24,814 nt of DNA from JAJPJQ01 sp036522615 (GTDB lineage: Bacteria; Desulfobacterota; Binatia; UBA9968): the NCBI GenBank assembly GCA_036522615.1, contig DATDFN010000059.1, positions 1-24,814 of the forward strand, written 5' to 3'. Both the position numbers and the translations under genes were made by a program. The notes beneath the pieces were generated by a model. The model searched no databases. It saw only the letters and a program-made list of their open reading frames with translations, and was not told the origin of the DNA. Shown here piece by piece: positions 7,968-15,357 of this stretch (its first letter is position 1; every line of letters begins with the position of its first letter).

Positions 7968-7997
7968 TTGACAAATCCCGCAGCCGATTAAGATATT
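7968..7997 (+). promoter_or_regulatory. Candidate sigma70-type promoter in the divergent gap
   Basis: The 223-base divergent gap 7891-8113 is the largest gene-free stretch. Inside it a perfect TTGACA (7968-7973) stands before an AT-rich segment; -10-like options are TAAGAT (7989-7994, 15-base spacer) or GATATT (7992-7997, 18-base spacer), each matching four of six consensus bases. This could drive the HELGH gene and ileS. The AT-rich run continues to about 8020 with TAGTTA repeated at 8001 and 8014. The opposite strand also offers TTGTCA over the same bases for the acyltransferase operon, but no good -10. The evidence is weak and by eye only. Confidence 0.25.
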
Positions 7998-8113
7998 CGA
8001 TAGTTAAATCAATTAGTTATACGTTATCGGCCGCCGGACAGAGCGGCTCGTTGATTCCGTTTCCTTTGTGTTTATGGTAAATTTGTTGCCGTCGATGTTC
8101 CCGGAGAAGCCAT

Positions 8114-8521
8114 ATGCGAATGATCCTGCCACCCCTCCGACAACGCCGCCTGGTCGACAGGCATTTGCGGCATTTCTTCGAGGACTATCGGCCTTCGGAC
8201 TTTAAAAAGGCGATCTCCTCGCTCTGCCGCTATTACCATCTTAAGCTGCCCCGGATCGAGTGGTACGAATATATCGACTGGGGCAAGACGGCCGGCAAGA
8301 CCTACGAAGACGGACAGATCTATCTCGTCCACCCGGAAAACTGGAAGCGCGGGCGCAAGTACAAGTCCGAGCGCAAGTGGATCAACACGGTTTATCACGA
8401 GCTCGGCCACTACATTTTCTGGGCCGACGCCGAGAACAAGGCGGACAACTTCGCCTTTCGCATGGTCCGCGGCCTGAACGGCGATCACCGAAACGGCTAC
8501 CATCGGAACGGCCACCGGTAA
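8114..8521 (+). CDS. Small HELGH (ImmA/IrrE-like) metallopeptidase-like protein
   Basis: A 135-residue protein of unrecognised function carrying a zinc-peptidase HExxH motif, H95-ELG-H99, followed by AENKADNFAFRM (E107, A110-D111, F113-A114). This resembles the HExxH...E..A..FA pattern of ImmA/IrrE (DUF955) peptidases, although the spacing to the possible third ligand is short. The N-terminus is basic (MRMILPPLRQRRLVDRHLR) and the C-terminal tail is rich in His and Asn/Gly (HRNGYHRNGHR), which could bind metal. GGAG seven bases upstream supports the start; a second Met at codon 3 is possible. There is no signal peptide and no DNA-binding HTH. It lies 59 bases upstream of ileS on the same strand and may be co-transcribed. 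Peptidase activity is inferred from the motif only. Confidence 0.75.
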   Translation: MRMILPPLRQRRLVDRHLRHFFEDYRPSDFKKAISSLCRYYHLKLPRIEWYEYIDWGKTAGKTYEDGQIYLVHPENWKRGRKYKSERKWINTVYHELGHYIFWADAENKADNFAFRMVRGLNGDHRNGYHRNGHR

Positions 8522-8580
8522 GGGTCGATTCTCCCCGCGCCGTGTGCTAAATCTTTTTTTTTCGCTCCCCGTCTCCGACG

Positions 8581-11448
8581 ATGGACTATAAAGACACGCT
8601 TAATTTGCCGAAGACCAGCTTTCCGATGCGCGCCAACCTGCCGCAGAACGAGCCGGCGCAGGTGGAGAAATGGGACCGCGAAGGAACCTATTTCAAGGTC
8701 CTCGAAGCGAACCGCGGGAAAACGAAATACCTCCTGCACGACGGCCCGCCGTACGCCAACGGCAACATCCACATCGGCCACGCGCTGAACAAGATCCTCA
8801 AAGACGTCATCGTGAAGTCAAAGAGCATGCGGGGGCTCTACTCGCCGTACGTCCCCGGCTGGGACTGCCACGGCCTTCCGATCGAGCTCCAGGTCGAGAA
8901 AAATATCGGGCGGCAAAAGAAGCTCGCGCTCGGGAAGGCGGAGATCCGCCGCCTGTGCAAGGAGTACGCGGAGAAATACATCTCGATCCAGCGCGAGGAG
9001 TTCAGGCGCCTCGGCGTCCTGGGCGATTGGCAGAACCCGTATCTCACGATCAATCCCAAATACGAAGCAGTGGAAGTCCGCGAGCTGGGGAAATGCATCG
9101 CCGCGGGATCGCTCTACCGGCAGAAAAAACCGGTCTACTGGTGCGCGTCCTGCGTCACTGCGCTGGCGGAAGCGGAGGTCGAATACGAGGACCACACCTC
9201 CGCGTCGATCTACGTCAAGTTCGCCGTCAAAGACGGCAAGGGGAAGCTCGCCGCCGACAATTTGTACTTCGTTATCTGGACGACGACGCCCTGGACGCTC
9301 CCGGCGAACCAGGCGATCGCGCTCAATCCGAGCTTCAAGTATCGGATCGTAAGGACGCCTGCGGGCGATTTAATCCTCAACCAGGAGCTGATCGAGAAGG
9401 TCATGGCCGCCGCGGGTTTCGGCGCGAAGGATTACAAAATCCTCGACGGCGCCTGGGCCGGCACGGAGCTCGAAGGGATCGTTTGCCGCCATCCGTGGAT
9501 CGCCCGCGACGTTAAAGTGATCCTCGGCGATTTCGTCACGCAGGACCAGGGCACGGGCGCCGTCCACATCGCGCCCGGCCACGGCATGGAAGACTACGTC
9601 GCCGGCCAGCGCTACAACCTAGAAGTGCTCGCGCCGGTCGACGACGAGGGGAGATTTACTGCCGAAGCGGGCGATCTCGCGGGCGAGAGCGTCTTCAAGG
9701 CCGACGCGTCGATCTTCAAGAGGCTCAACGACAATCACGCGCTGCTCAAAGAGGACAAGCTCGCGCACAGCTATCCGCATTGCTGGCGCTGCAAACGGCC
9801 GGTCATCTTCCGCGCCACCGAGCAGTGGTTCGTCTCGATGGAGAAAAACGACCTGCGCCGCCGCTCGCTCGAGGCGATCGACCAGGTCCAATGGATTCCG
9901 CCGTGGGGGCGCGAGCGCATCCGCGGCATGCTCGAGAGCCGGCCGGACTGGTGCATCTCGCGCCAGCGCGCCTGGGGCGTGCCCATCCCGGTCTTCTATT
10001 GCAACAACTGCAAGCGGGCGATGCTGAGTCAGGCGATCTGCGAGCACGTCGCTTCCATCTTCGAAAAAGAAGGCTCGGACGCGTGGTTCATCCGTCCGGC
10101 CGCTGAGCTTGCTCCGCCAGGGCTCAAATGCGCCGGCTGCGGCGGGACGGACTTCTCCAAGGAAGAAGACATTCTCGACGTCTGGTTCGATTCCGGCGTG
10201 AGCCACGCCGCCGTGGTCGAAGCCGACCCGCGGCTCGGCGGCCGCGCCGACATGTATCTCGAGGGCAGCGACCAGCACCGCGGGTGGTTTCACACTTCGC
10301 TTCTCACCTCCGTCGAGACGCGCGGGCGCGCGCCGTACGCGAGCGTGTTGACCCACGGCTTCACGCTCGACGGCAAAGGGCGAAAGATGTCGAAGTCGCT
10401 CGGCAACGTGATCGCGCCGCAGGAGATCATGAAGAAGCACGGCGCGGAGATCATCCGTCTGTGGGCCGCGGCGGAGGATTACCGCGAGGACGTGCGCATC
10501 TCCGACGAGATCTTGAATCGACTCGTCGAAGCCTATCGCAAGCTCCGCAACACCGCGCGCTTTTTGATCAGCAACCTCTACGACTTCGATCCGGACCGGG
10601 ACGCTGTCGCGCTCGAACAGCTCGACGAGCTCGACCGCTGGGTTCTCGGCCGCACCGACGCGCTGCTCGCGCGCTGCCTCGACGCGTACGATCAATTCGA
10701 GTTCCATGTCGTTTACCATGCGCTCAACAACTTCTGCAGCGTGGACTTGAGCGCGCTCTATCTCGACATCGTGAAGGACCGCCTCTATTGCGAGGCGCCG
10801 CGGTCGAGCGCGCGGCGCTCGGCCCAGACGGCACTCAACCGCATTCTCGAAGTCCTCGTGCACCTCATGGCCCCGATCCTGTCGTTCACGGCGGCGGAGA
10901 TCTGGCAGCATATGCCGAACAAGCGCGGCGCCGCCGAAGCGATCTTCATGTCGCGCATGCCGGCGCCGGGCGCGGCTCCGCTCGACGAAAGCTTAAGCGC
11001 GCGCTGGGAGCAGATCTTCAAGGAGCGGAGCGAAGTCCTAAAGGCGCTCGAAGAGGCGCGGAGCCGGAACATCATCGGCCATTCCCTCGACGCGAAAGTG
11101 CTGCTGCATACGATGAACGGAACGATGCCGCGCATCGGCGAGCTGCTGCAGCAGGACGAGCAGAGAGCCGAGGATATTCTTATCGTGTCTCAGGGCGCGG
11201 TCGTGCGCGACAGCTCCGACGCGGCGGTCACGACCGCGATGCAGCGCGCGAGCGAAGCGCAGGACGTCGACGGCCGCTTCCTTTATCAGAGCCAGCCGCT
11301 CAACTGCATGATCGAGGTCGCCAAGGCGAGCGGCAGAAAGTGCGAGCGCTGCTGGAAGTATTCGGAAGACGTCGGGCGCGACCCCGCGCATCCGACCGTG
11401 TGCGCGCGCTGCGCGCGCGTCCTGACGGAGCTGGGCGTTGCATCCTAA
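8581..11448 (+). CDS. ileS: Isoleucine--tRNA ligase
   Basis: A 955-residue class I aminoacyl-tRNA synthetase that charges tRNA-Ile in the cytoplasm; length fits bacterial IleS of the zinc-finger type. The ATP-binding HIGH motif is at 64-67 within PPYANGNIHIGH, and KMSKS is at 602-606. CP1 editing-domain signatures WTTTPWTLPAN (233-243) and GTGAVHIAPGH (324-334) are present, as expected for hydrolysis of misacylated Val. A C-terminal zinc site is formed by C921/C924 and C941/C944. No strong Shine-Dalgarno precedes the ATG; a nine-T run sits about 20 bases upstream without a convincing hairpin. No T-box leader fits in the 59-base upstream gap. The end overlaps lspA by 11 bases, a common ileS-lspA pairing. 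Confidence 0.98.
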   Translation: MDYKDTLNLPKTSFPMRANLPQNEPAQVEKWDREGTYFKVLEANRGKTKYLLHDGPPYANGNIHIGHALNKILKDVIVKSKSMRGLYSPYVPGWDCHGLPIELQVEKNIGRQKKLALGKAEIRRLCKEYAEKYISIQREEFRRLGVLGDWQNPYLTINPKYEAVEVRELGKCIAAGSLYRQKKPVYWCASCVTALAEAEVEYEDHTSASIYVKFAVKDGKGKLAADNLYFVIWTTTPWTLPANQAIALNPSFKYRIVRTPAGDLILNQELIEKVMAAAGFGAKDYKILDGAWAGTELEGIVCRHPWIARDVKVILGDFVTQDQGTGAVHIAPGHGMEDYVAGQRYNLEVLAPVDDEGRFTAEAGDLAGESVFKADASIFKRLNDNHALLKEDKLAHSYPHCWRCKRPVIFRATEQWFVSMEKNDLRRRSLEAIDQVQWIPPWGRERIRGMLESRPDWCISRQRAWGVPIPVFYCNNCKRAMLSQAICEHVASIFEKEGSDAWFIRPAAELAPPGLKCAGCGGTDFSKEEDILDVWFDSGVSHAAVVEADPRLGGRADMYLEGSDQHRGWFHTSLLTSVETRGRAPYASVLTHGFTLDGKGRKMSKSLGNVIAPQEIMKKHGAEIIRLWAAAEDYREDVRISDEILNRLVEAYRKLRNTARFLISNLYDFDPDRDAVALEQLDELDRWVLGRTDALLARCLDAYDQFEFHVVYHALNNFCSVDLSALYLDIVKDRLYCEAPRSSARRSAQTALNRILEVLVHLMAPILSFTAAEIWQHMPNKRGAAEAIFMSRMPAPGAAPLDESLSARWEQIFKERSEVLKALEEARSRNIIGHSLDAKVLLHTMNGTMPRIGELLQQDEQRAEDILIVSQGAVVRDSSDAAVTTAMQRASEAQDVDGRFLYQSQPLNCMIEVAKASGRKCERCWKYSEDVGRDPAHPTVCARCARVLTELGVAS

Positions 11449-11947
11449 GCTCAGGCTCGTGCTCGTTATCGTCGTCGCGATCGTCGTTCTCGATCAGGCG
11501 ACCAAGGCGATCGTCGACCGCGCGATGCCCCTTTATCATTCAACCCCGATCATCGAAAATTTTTTCAGCCTGACCTATATCCGGAACACCGGCGCGGCGT
11601 TCGGCATCCTCGCCCGGAGCGGCGCGGCGTTTCGCCGCACGTTCTTGATCGGCTTCTCGGTCATCGCGATCGGCTTCATCGTCGCGATGCTGAGACGCCT
11701 GCCGTCGGACGAGAAGGTGCTCACCGTTGCGCTCGCTTTCATCCTCGGCGGCGCGTTCGGCAACCTCATCGACCGGCTCGTCTATGGCGAGGTGATCGAC
11801 TTTCTCGATTTTTACTGGTCGGGTTATCACTGGCCGGCGTTTAACGTCGCCGACAGCTTCATCACCGTCGGCGTGGTGATTATTCTCGTCCGGTTGCTCC
11901 TGGCCAAAGGCGAAGACCCATTTGCGCGGCGCGAGGGAATCGGCTAG
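11438..11947 (+). CDS. lspA: Lipoprotein signal peptidase (signal peptidase II)
   Basis: A 169-residue inner-membrane aspartyl peptidase that cleaves signal peptides of lipoproteins after Lgt modification. Four hydrophobic helices are visible. Conserved motifs: D19 in VVLDQATK, NTGAAFG at 50-56, GGAFGNLIDRL (D112) with VIDF (D121), and FNVADS (D139). The D112-D139 spacing of 27 matches the essential Asp pair described for Bacillus LspA. The start is a TTG inside the end of ileS, with GGAG seven bases upstream, so translation is probably coupled to ileS. A later GTG (V8) is a less likely alternative. It would process the S9-family lipoprotein encoded at 587-2530, among others. Confidence 0.96.
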   Translation: MHPKLRLVLVIVVAIVVLDQATKAIVDRAMPLYHSTPIIENFFSLTYIRNTGAAFGILARSGAAFRRTFLIGFSVIAIGFIVAMLRRLPSDEKVLTVALAFILGGAFGNLIDRLVYGEVIDFLDFYWSGYHWPAFNVADSFITVGVVIILVRLLLAKGEDPFARREGIG

Positions 11948-11980
11948 GAAACGGTTGTAAGCGGCGAAAAGGGAGGACTT

Positions 11981-12937
11981 ATGCTGAGAGCTCAGGACAT
12001 GCAAGGCGTGATGGGCATGATGCCGGCGTTCACGACGCCGGACGGCGATTCGTTGACGGCGACCGATACGATCAATACCGTCGAGCTCGCGCGCGCGGTC
12101 GACCGCATCATCGGCGACGGCATCGACGTGATCGCGACGATGGGGAGCTTCGGCGAATGCCACACGCTGCTGCCCGACGAGCACAAAAAGCTCGCCGAGG
12201 CGACGATCGCCGCCGCGCGCAAGCGCGTGCCGGTGATCATCGGCTGCACGAGCCTCAACACGCGCGAGACTTTGATGAAGATGAAGGTCGCCGCCGATCT
12301 CGGCGCCGACGGCGTGCTCTGCGGCGTGCCGTTCTACTTCCCGGCGACCGCCGACAACGCGGCGCAATTCTATCTCGACATCGCCGACGCTTTCCCGCAG
12401 CTCGGCATCGTGATCTACCACAACCCGGCGCTCCATCACGTGAAGCTGCCGGTGTCGATCTTCGAGAAGCTCGTGACGCGTCCGAATATCGTCGCGATGA
12501 AGGACAGCCACCGCACCCCGCTCGAGTTCATGCAGCTCATGAACGTCATCAAAGGCAAGATCAGCGTGCTCTGCAACCAGAGCCAAGCCTATCCCTTTGT
12601 CCAGATGGGCGCCGCCGGCTGCTGGTCGATCAACGCCTGGCTCGGCCCGTGGCCCGTTTTGCATCTGCGCGACGCGTGGCGCGCGGGCGATTGGGAAACC
12701 GTCAAGCAGATTTGTCTCGATCTCGAAGCCCACGGCAGGACCAAGACCGGAGGCGGCCTCAATTGGCGCGAAAATCACGCGAAGATTGCGATGAACTACG
12801 CCGGCTATTGCGCGCCCGGGCCGCTCAGGCCGCCGTTCCGCAACATCCCGCCCGAGGTGGTGGAAGACGCTAAGAAACTTGCCGCGGGCTGGAAAAAACT
12901 CTGCGAGAAATATCCGCCCAAGAAAGCGGCGGCGTAG
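11981..12937 (+). CDS. DapA/NAL-family aldolase, NahE/PhdJ-like
   Basis: A 318-residue class I (Schiff-base) aldolase of the dihydrodipicolinate synthase/N-acetylneuraminate lyase superfamily. The Schiff-base lysine is K174 in VAMKDSH and the partner tyrosine is Y146 in IVIYHNP. The segments MGSFGECHTL (54-63), SLNTRETL (91-98) and DLGADGVLCGVPFY (106-119) resemble aromatic-ring-pathway hydratase-aldolases (NahE, PhdJ), which split benzylidene-pyruvates, more than true DapA, whose motif is usually G(T/S)TGE. Substrate remains uncertain. A strong GGGAGGA precedes the ATG. It follows lspA by 33 bases on the same strand and ends one base from the convergent smr gene. No lysine-pathway gene is adjacent, so dapA is not assigned. 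Confidence 0.88.
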   Translation: MLRAQDMQGVMGMMPAFTTPDGDSLTATDTINTVELARAVDRIIGDGIDVIATMGSFGECHTLLPDEHKKLAEATIAAARKRVPVIIGCTSLNTRETLMKMKVAADLGADGVLCGVPFYFPATADNAAQFYLDIADAFPQLGIVIYHNPALHHVKLPVSIFEKLVTRPNIVAMKDSHRTPLEFMQLMNVIKGKISVLCNQSQAYPFVQMGAAGCWSINAWLGPWPVLHLRDAWRAGDWETVKQICLDLEAHGRTKTGGGLNWRENHAKIAMNYAGYCAPGPLRPPFRNIPPEVVEDAKKLAAGWKKLCEKYPPKKAAA

Positions 12938-12938
12938 C

Positions 12939-13259
12939 TTAAGTCTTCAGCACCGCGACCGTCGCTCCCCATCCCCCGGCTTCGGCCGGCGCGTCTTTGA
13001 ACGACACGACCTGCGGATGCTTCGCCAGCAGCGACTGCACGATCTTCCGCTGCACGCCGCTGCCGCGGCCGTGGACGATGCGCACCTCGTAAATCCCCGC
13101 ATCGACGCACTGCGCGATATATTCCTCGACCACGCTGGGAATATCTTTGGGCGCGAAAGGGTGCAGGTCGATCGAGTCCTCGATCGGCAGGACGACGGGG
13201 TCCTGAAACGGCGACTCGGCGTCACTCGATTCGTCCGGCTCTTTGCGGCGCGGCGCCAT
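12939..13259 (-). CDS. Smr domain protein, short stand-alone form
   Basis: A 106-residue protein consisting almost entirely of a Smr (small MutS-related) domain. Motifs: DLHPF (31-35, variant of LDLHG), VHGRGSG (62-68) and the C-terminal GGWGATVAVL (95-104). Smr domains are nucleases or nucleic-acid binders, found alone or fused to MutS2; no MutS2 ATPase region is present here. The frame extends upstream to 13355, but that part is encoded by the dispersed repeat at 13284-13348 and has no homology, so the ATG before APRRKEPD was chosen. No Shine-Dalgarno is visible; a TATACT hexamer lies 12 bases before the ATG, so a leaderless or very short leader transcript is possible. It is tail-to-tail with the aldolase gene, one base apart. 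Confidence 0.85.
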   Translation of the reverse strand: MAPRRKEPDESSDAESPFQDPVVLPIEDSIDLHPFAPKDIPSVVEEYIAQCVDAGIYEVRIVHGRGSGVQRKIVQSLLAKHPQVVSFKDAPAEAGGWGATVAVLKT

Positions 13260-13283
13260 AGACAAGTCAAAAGTATAACACGT

Positions 13284-13348
13284 GCTTCGACAACTCAGCA
13301 CGAACGGAGTTAAAGCTATTTCCGTTCGCCCTGAGCCTGTCGAAGGGC
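13284..13348. repeat. Inverted repeat (family C), copy 1
   Basis: Arms GCTTCGACAACTCAGCACGA... (13284-13308) and TCCGTTCGCCCTGAGCCTGT... (13321-13348) form an imperfect inverted repeat with a 12-base centre. The same element recurs at 21703-21788. It occupies most of the 118-base gap between tctA and smr. Comparable CTTCGACAGGCTCAG / CTGAGCTTGTCGAAG elements are familiar as dispersed intergenic repeats in many Proteobacteria-like genomes (recalled, not searched). It would fold into a hairpin in the transcript leaving tctA. Confidence 0.85.
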
Positions 13349-13377
13349 TCCGCAATCTTTTTGGTGTCGCCCGCGGG

Positions 13378-14883
13378 CTACGCCGCTTCCTCGCGGAACG
13401 CCTCCTCGCGCGTCTTGGAGAAAGCGGGGATCAGCACCGTCGCCATCGCGAGCACGGCGAGCACGAGCAGCGTCAGGCTGATCGGGCGGGTGAAAAATAC
13501 GCTCCAGTCGCCGCGCGAGATCAGCATCGCGCGCCGGAGATACTTCTCCATCATCGGTCCCAGGATGAACGCGAGCAGCATCGGCGCGGGCTCGCAGCCG
13601 AGCTTGGAGAAAAGATAGCCGAGCGCGCCGAACAGCGCCATCAAGTAGATATCGAACTCGCTGTTGCTGAGGCTGAAGACGCCGATGCCGCAAAAGACGA
13701 GGATCGCCGGAAAGAGATACTGGTACGGCACCATCACGAGACGCACCCACATGCCGATTAGCGGCAGATTGAGGATGATCAGAAACAGGTTGCCGACCCA
13801 CATCGAGGCGATCATGCCCCAGAAAAGCGCCGGCTGCTCGCGGATCACCGAGGGGCCCGGCTGGATGCCGTGAATGATCATCGCGCCGACCATCAGCGCC
13901 GAGACCGGGTTCGACGGGATGCCGAGCGTCAGCATCGGGATGAACGAGGTCTGCGCGCCGGCGTTGTTCGCCGACTCCGGCGCGGCGACGCCCTCGATCG
14001 CGCCTTTGCCGAACTCCGCCCGGTGCTTGGAAACTTTTTTCTCGATGGAATAAGCGGCGAACGATCCCAGAATCGAGCCGCTGCCGGGCAGGATGCCGAC
14101 CGCCGAGCCGATGGCGGTGCCGCGCAGGATCGACGGGATCATGCGCCTCCAATCCTCTTTCGTCGGCCAGAGGCTCGTGATCTTCGCCAGCGCCGAGCGG
14201 TGCTCTTCCTGCTCGAGGTTGCGGATGATCTCCGTGAGCCCGAACATCCCCATCGCGACGACGACGAAGCCGACGCCGTCGGCGAGCTGCGGTATGTCGA
14301 AGGTGTACCGCTGCGTGCCCGAGGTCACGTCGGTGCCGACGAGACCTAAAAGCAATCCCAGCACCACCATGCCGAAGGCGTGGAGCAGCGAACCCTGCGC
14401 GAGCACGATCGAGGCGACGAGCCCCAGCACCATGAGCGAGAAATAATCGGCCGGGCCGAACTTGAGCGCGACCTCCGCCAGCGGCGGCGCGAACAGCGCG
14501 AGGATGAACGTTGCGACCGTGCCGGCGAAAAACGAGCCGATCGCGGCGGCCGCGAGCGCGGCGCCCGCGCGCCCTTTGCACGCCATTTGGTAGCCGTCGA
14601 GCGTCGTAACGACCGAGGCGGCCTCGCCCGGCAGATTCACCAGGATCGACGTCGTCGAGCCGCCGTACTGCGAGCCGTAGTAGATGCCGGCAAGCATGAT
14701 GAGCGCCGAGACCGGCGGCAGGGCGAACGTGACCGGCAGCAGCATCGCGATCGTCGCCGTCGGGCCGAGGCCGGGCAGCACGCCGATCAGCGTGCCGAGA
14801 AAAACGCCGATCAGGCAGTAAAAAAGATTCCACGGCGTGACCGCCGTGCTGAGGCCGAGCGCGAGATTGCCAAGGAGTTCCAT
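13378..14883 (-). CDS. tctA: Tripartite tricarboxylate transporter, large permease TctA
   Basis: A 501-residue polytopic inner-membrane protein of the TctA family, the large permease of TTT carriers that import di/tricarboxylates or aromatic acids using the ion gradient. Two characteristic regions are present: VLPGLGPTATIAMLLP (35-50) with GIYYGSQYGGSTTSILVN (66-83) and the DGYQMACKGRAG segment, and in the second half GILPGSGSILGSFAAYSIEKK, AAPESANNAGAQTSFIP and LGIPSNPVSALMVGAM. Around ten or more hydrophobic helices are visible. It starts 3 bases after the tctB stop with only weak G-rich complementarity upstream, so translational coupling is likely. It is the third gene of a complete tctC-tctB-tctA operon. 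The transported substrate is not readable from sequence. Confidence 0.96.
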   Translation of the reverse strand: MELLGNLALGLSTAVTPWNLFYCLIGVFLGTLIGVLPGLGPTATIAMLLPVTFALPPVSALIMLAGIYYGSQYGGSTTSILVNLPGEAASVVTTLDGYQMACKGRAGAALAAAAIGSFFAGTVATFILALFAPPLAEVALKFGPADYFSLMVLGLVASIVLAQGSLLHAFGMVVLGLLLGLVGTDVTSGTQRYTFDIPQLADGVGFVVVAMGMFGLTEIIRNLEQEEHRSALAKITSLWPTKEDWRRMIPSILRGTAIGSAVGILPGSGSILGSFAAYSIEKKVSKHRAEFGKGAIEGVAAPESANNAGAQTSFIPMLTLGIPSNPVSALMVGAMIIHGIQPGPSVIREQPALFWGMIASMWVGNLFLIILNLPLIGMWVRLVMVPYQYLFPAILVFCGIGVFSLSNSEFDIYLMALFGALGYLFSKLGCEPAPMLLAFILGPMMEKYLRRAMLISRGDWSVFFTRPISLTLLVLAVLAMATVLIPAFSKTREEAFREEAA

Positions 14884-14886
14884 AAT

Positions 14887-15351
14887 CTATCCGCCGCCGA
14901 GCCAGGGACCGACGACAGGCAGCGGCACGCCGAGACCTTTTAAAAATACCAGCACGCAAAAAACCGTGACGCCGGCGGCGAGCGCGAGCATGCGCCCCCA
15001 GCGGAAATCGGCGCTCGCGTAGCCGCTGACGATGACCAGCGCCGGCAGCGCGACGGCGAGGCCGGCGCCGCGGACGATCGCGCCGAAGAGCGCCGTCGAG
15101 AGCACGACGATGAGCATGCCTTTAATGGTAAAGCCCGCGATCGCCGTGCCCGGGCGGAGAAAAGAGCGCGCGAGCGAGATGAGCCCGATGAGGATGAGAA
15201 TCGCGCCGAGGACCGTCGGGAAATAGGCGGGGCCCATTCGGAACGCCGTCCCCATGCCGTAGTCGCGGGCGATCCAAATGAACGCCGCGCCGAACGCGAC
15301 GTAGATCAGGCCGGTCCAGAAATCTTTCGGGTTGTGCGCGGGAGAGGCCAA
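14887..15351 (-). CDS. tctB: Tripartite tricarboxylate transporter, small permease TctB
   Basis: A 154-residue membrane protein of the TctB family (small permease, four helices) that pairs with TctA. The conserved opening KDFWTGLIYVAFGAAF (9-24) and the segment MGTAFRMGPAYFPTVLGAIL (33-52) are typical. The only possible start before the conserved DFW region is a TTG; there is no ATG or GTG. This TTG lies in the same frame as tctC and only two codons after its TGA stop, and no good Shine-Dalgarno is present. Translation therefore probably depends on reinitiation after tctC; stop readthrough giving a TctC-TctB fusion is a formal but less likely alternative. Confidence 0.88.
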   Translation of the reverse strand: MASPAHNPKDFWTGLIYVAFGAAFIWIARDYGMGTAFRMGPAYFPTVLGAILILIGLISLARSFLRPGTAIAGFTIKGMLIVVLSTALFGAIVRGAGLAVALPALVIVSGYASADFRWGRMLALAAGVTVFCVLVFLKGLGVPLPVVGPWLGGG

Positions 15352-15357
15352 ATCCGA

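Noticed and set aside
8074..8202. Short plus-strand frame starting at 8074 ahead of the HELGH gene
   Set aside because: No ribosome site, no recognisable sequence, and it overlaps the HELGH gene in another frame; a leader peptide cannot be supported.
8522..8580. Possible terminator or T-box leader before ileS (nine-T run at 8554-8562)
   Set aside because: No stable GC-rich hairpin immediately precedes the T-run, and 59 bases cannot hold a T-box.
9619..10911. Minus-strand 430-codon frame opposite ileS, and other long antisense frames such as 4493-6013, 13316-14959 and 21660-23036
   Set aside because: Compositionally biased shadows of ileS, ubiD, tctA and E1beta; no family motifs and no ribosome sites that stand out.
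13260..13355. N-terminal extension of the Smr protein to 13355
   Set aside because: The extra residues are translated from the family C repeat and carry no Smr homology.
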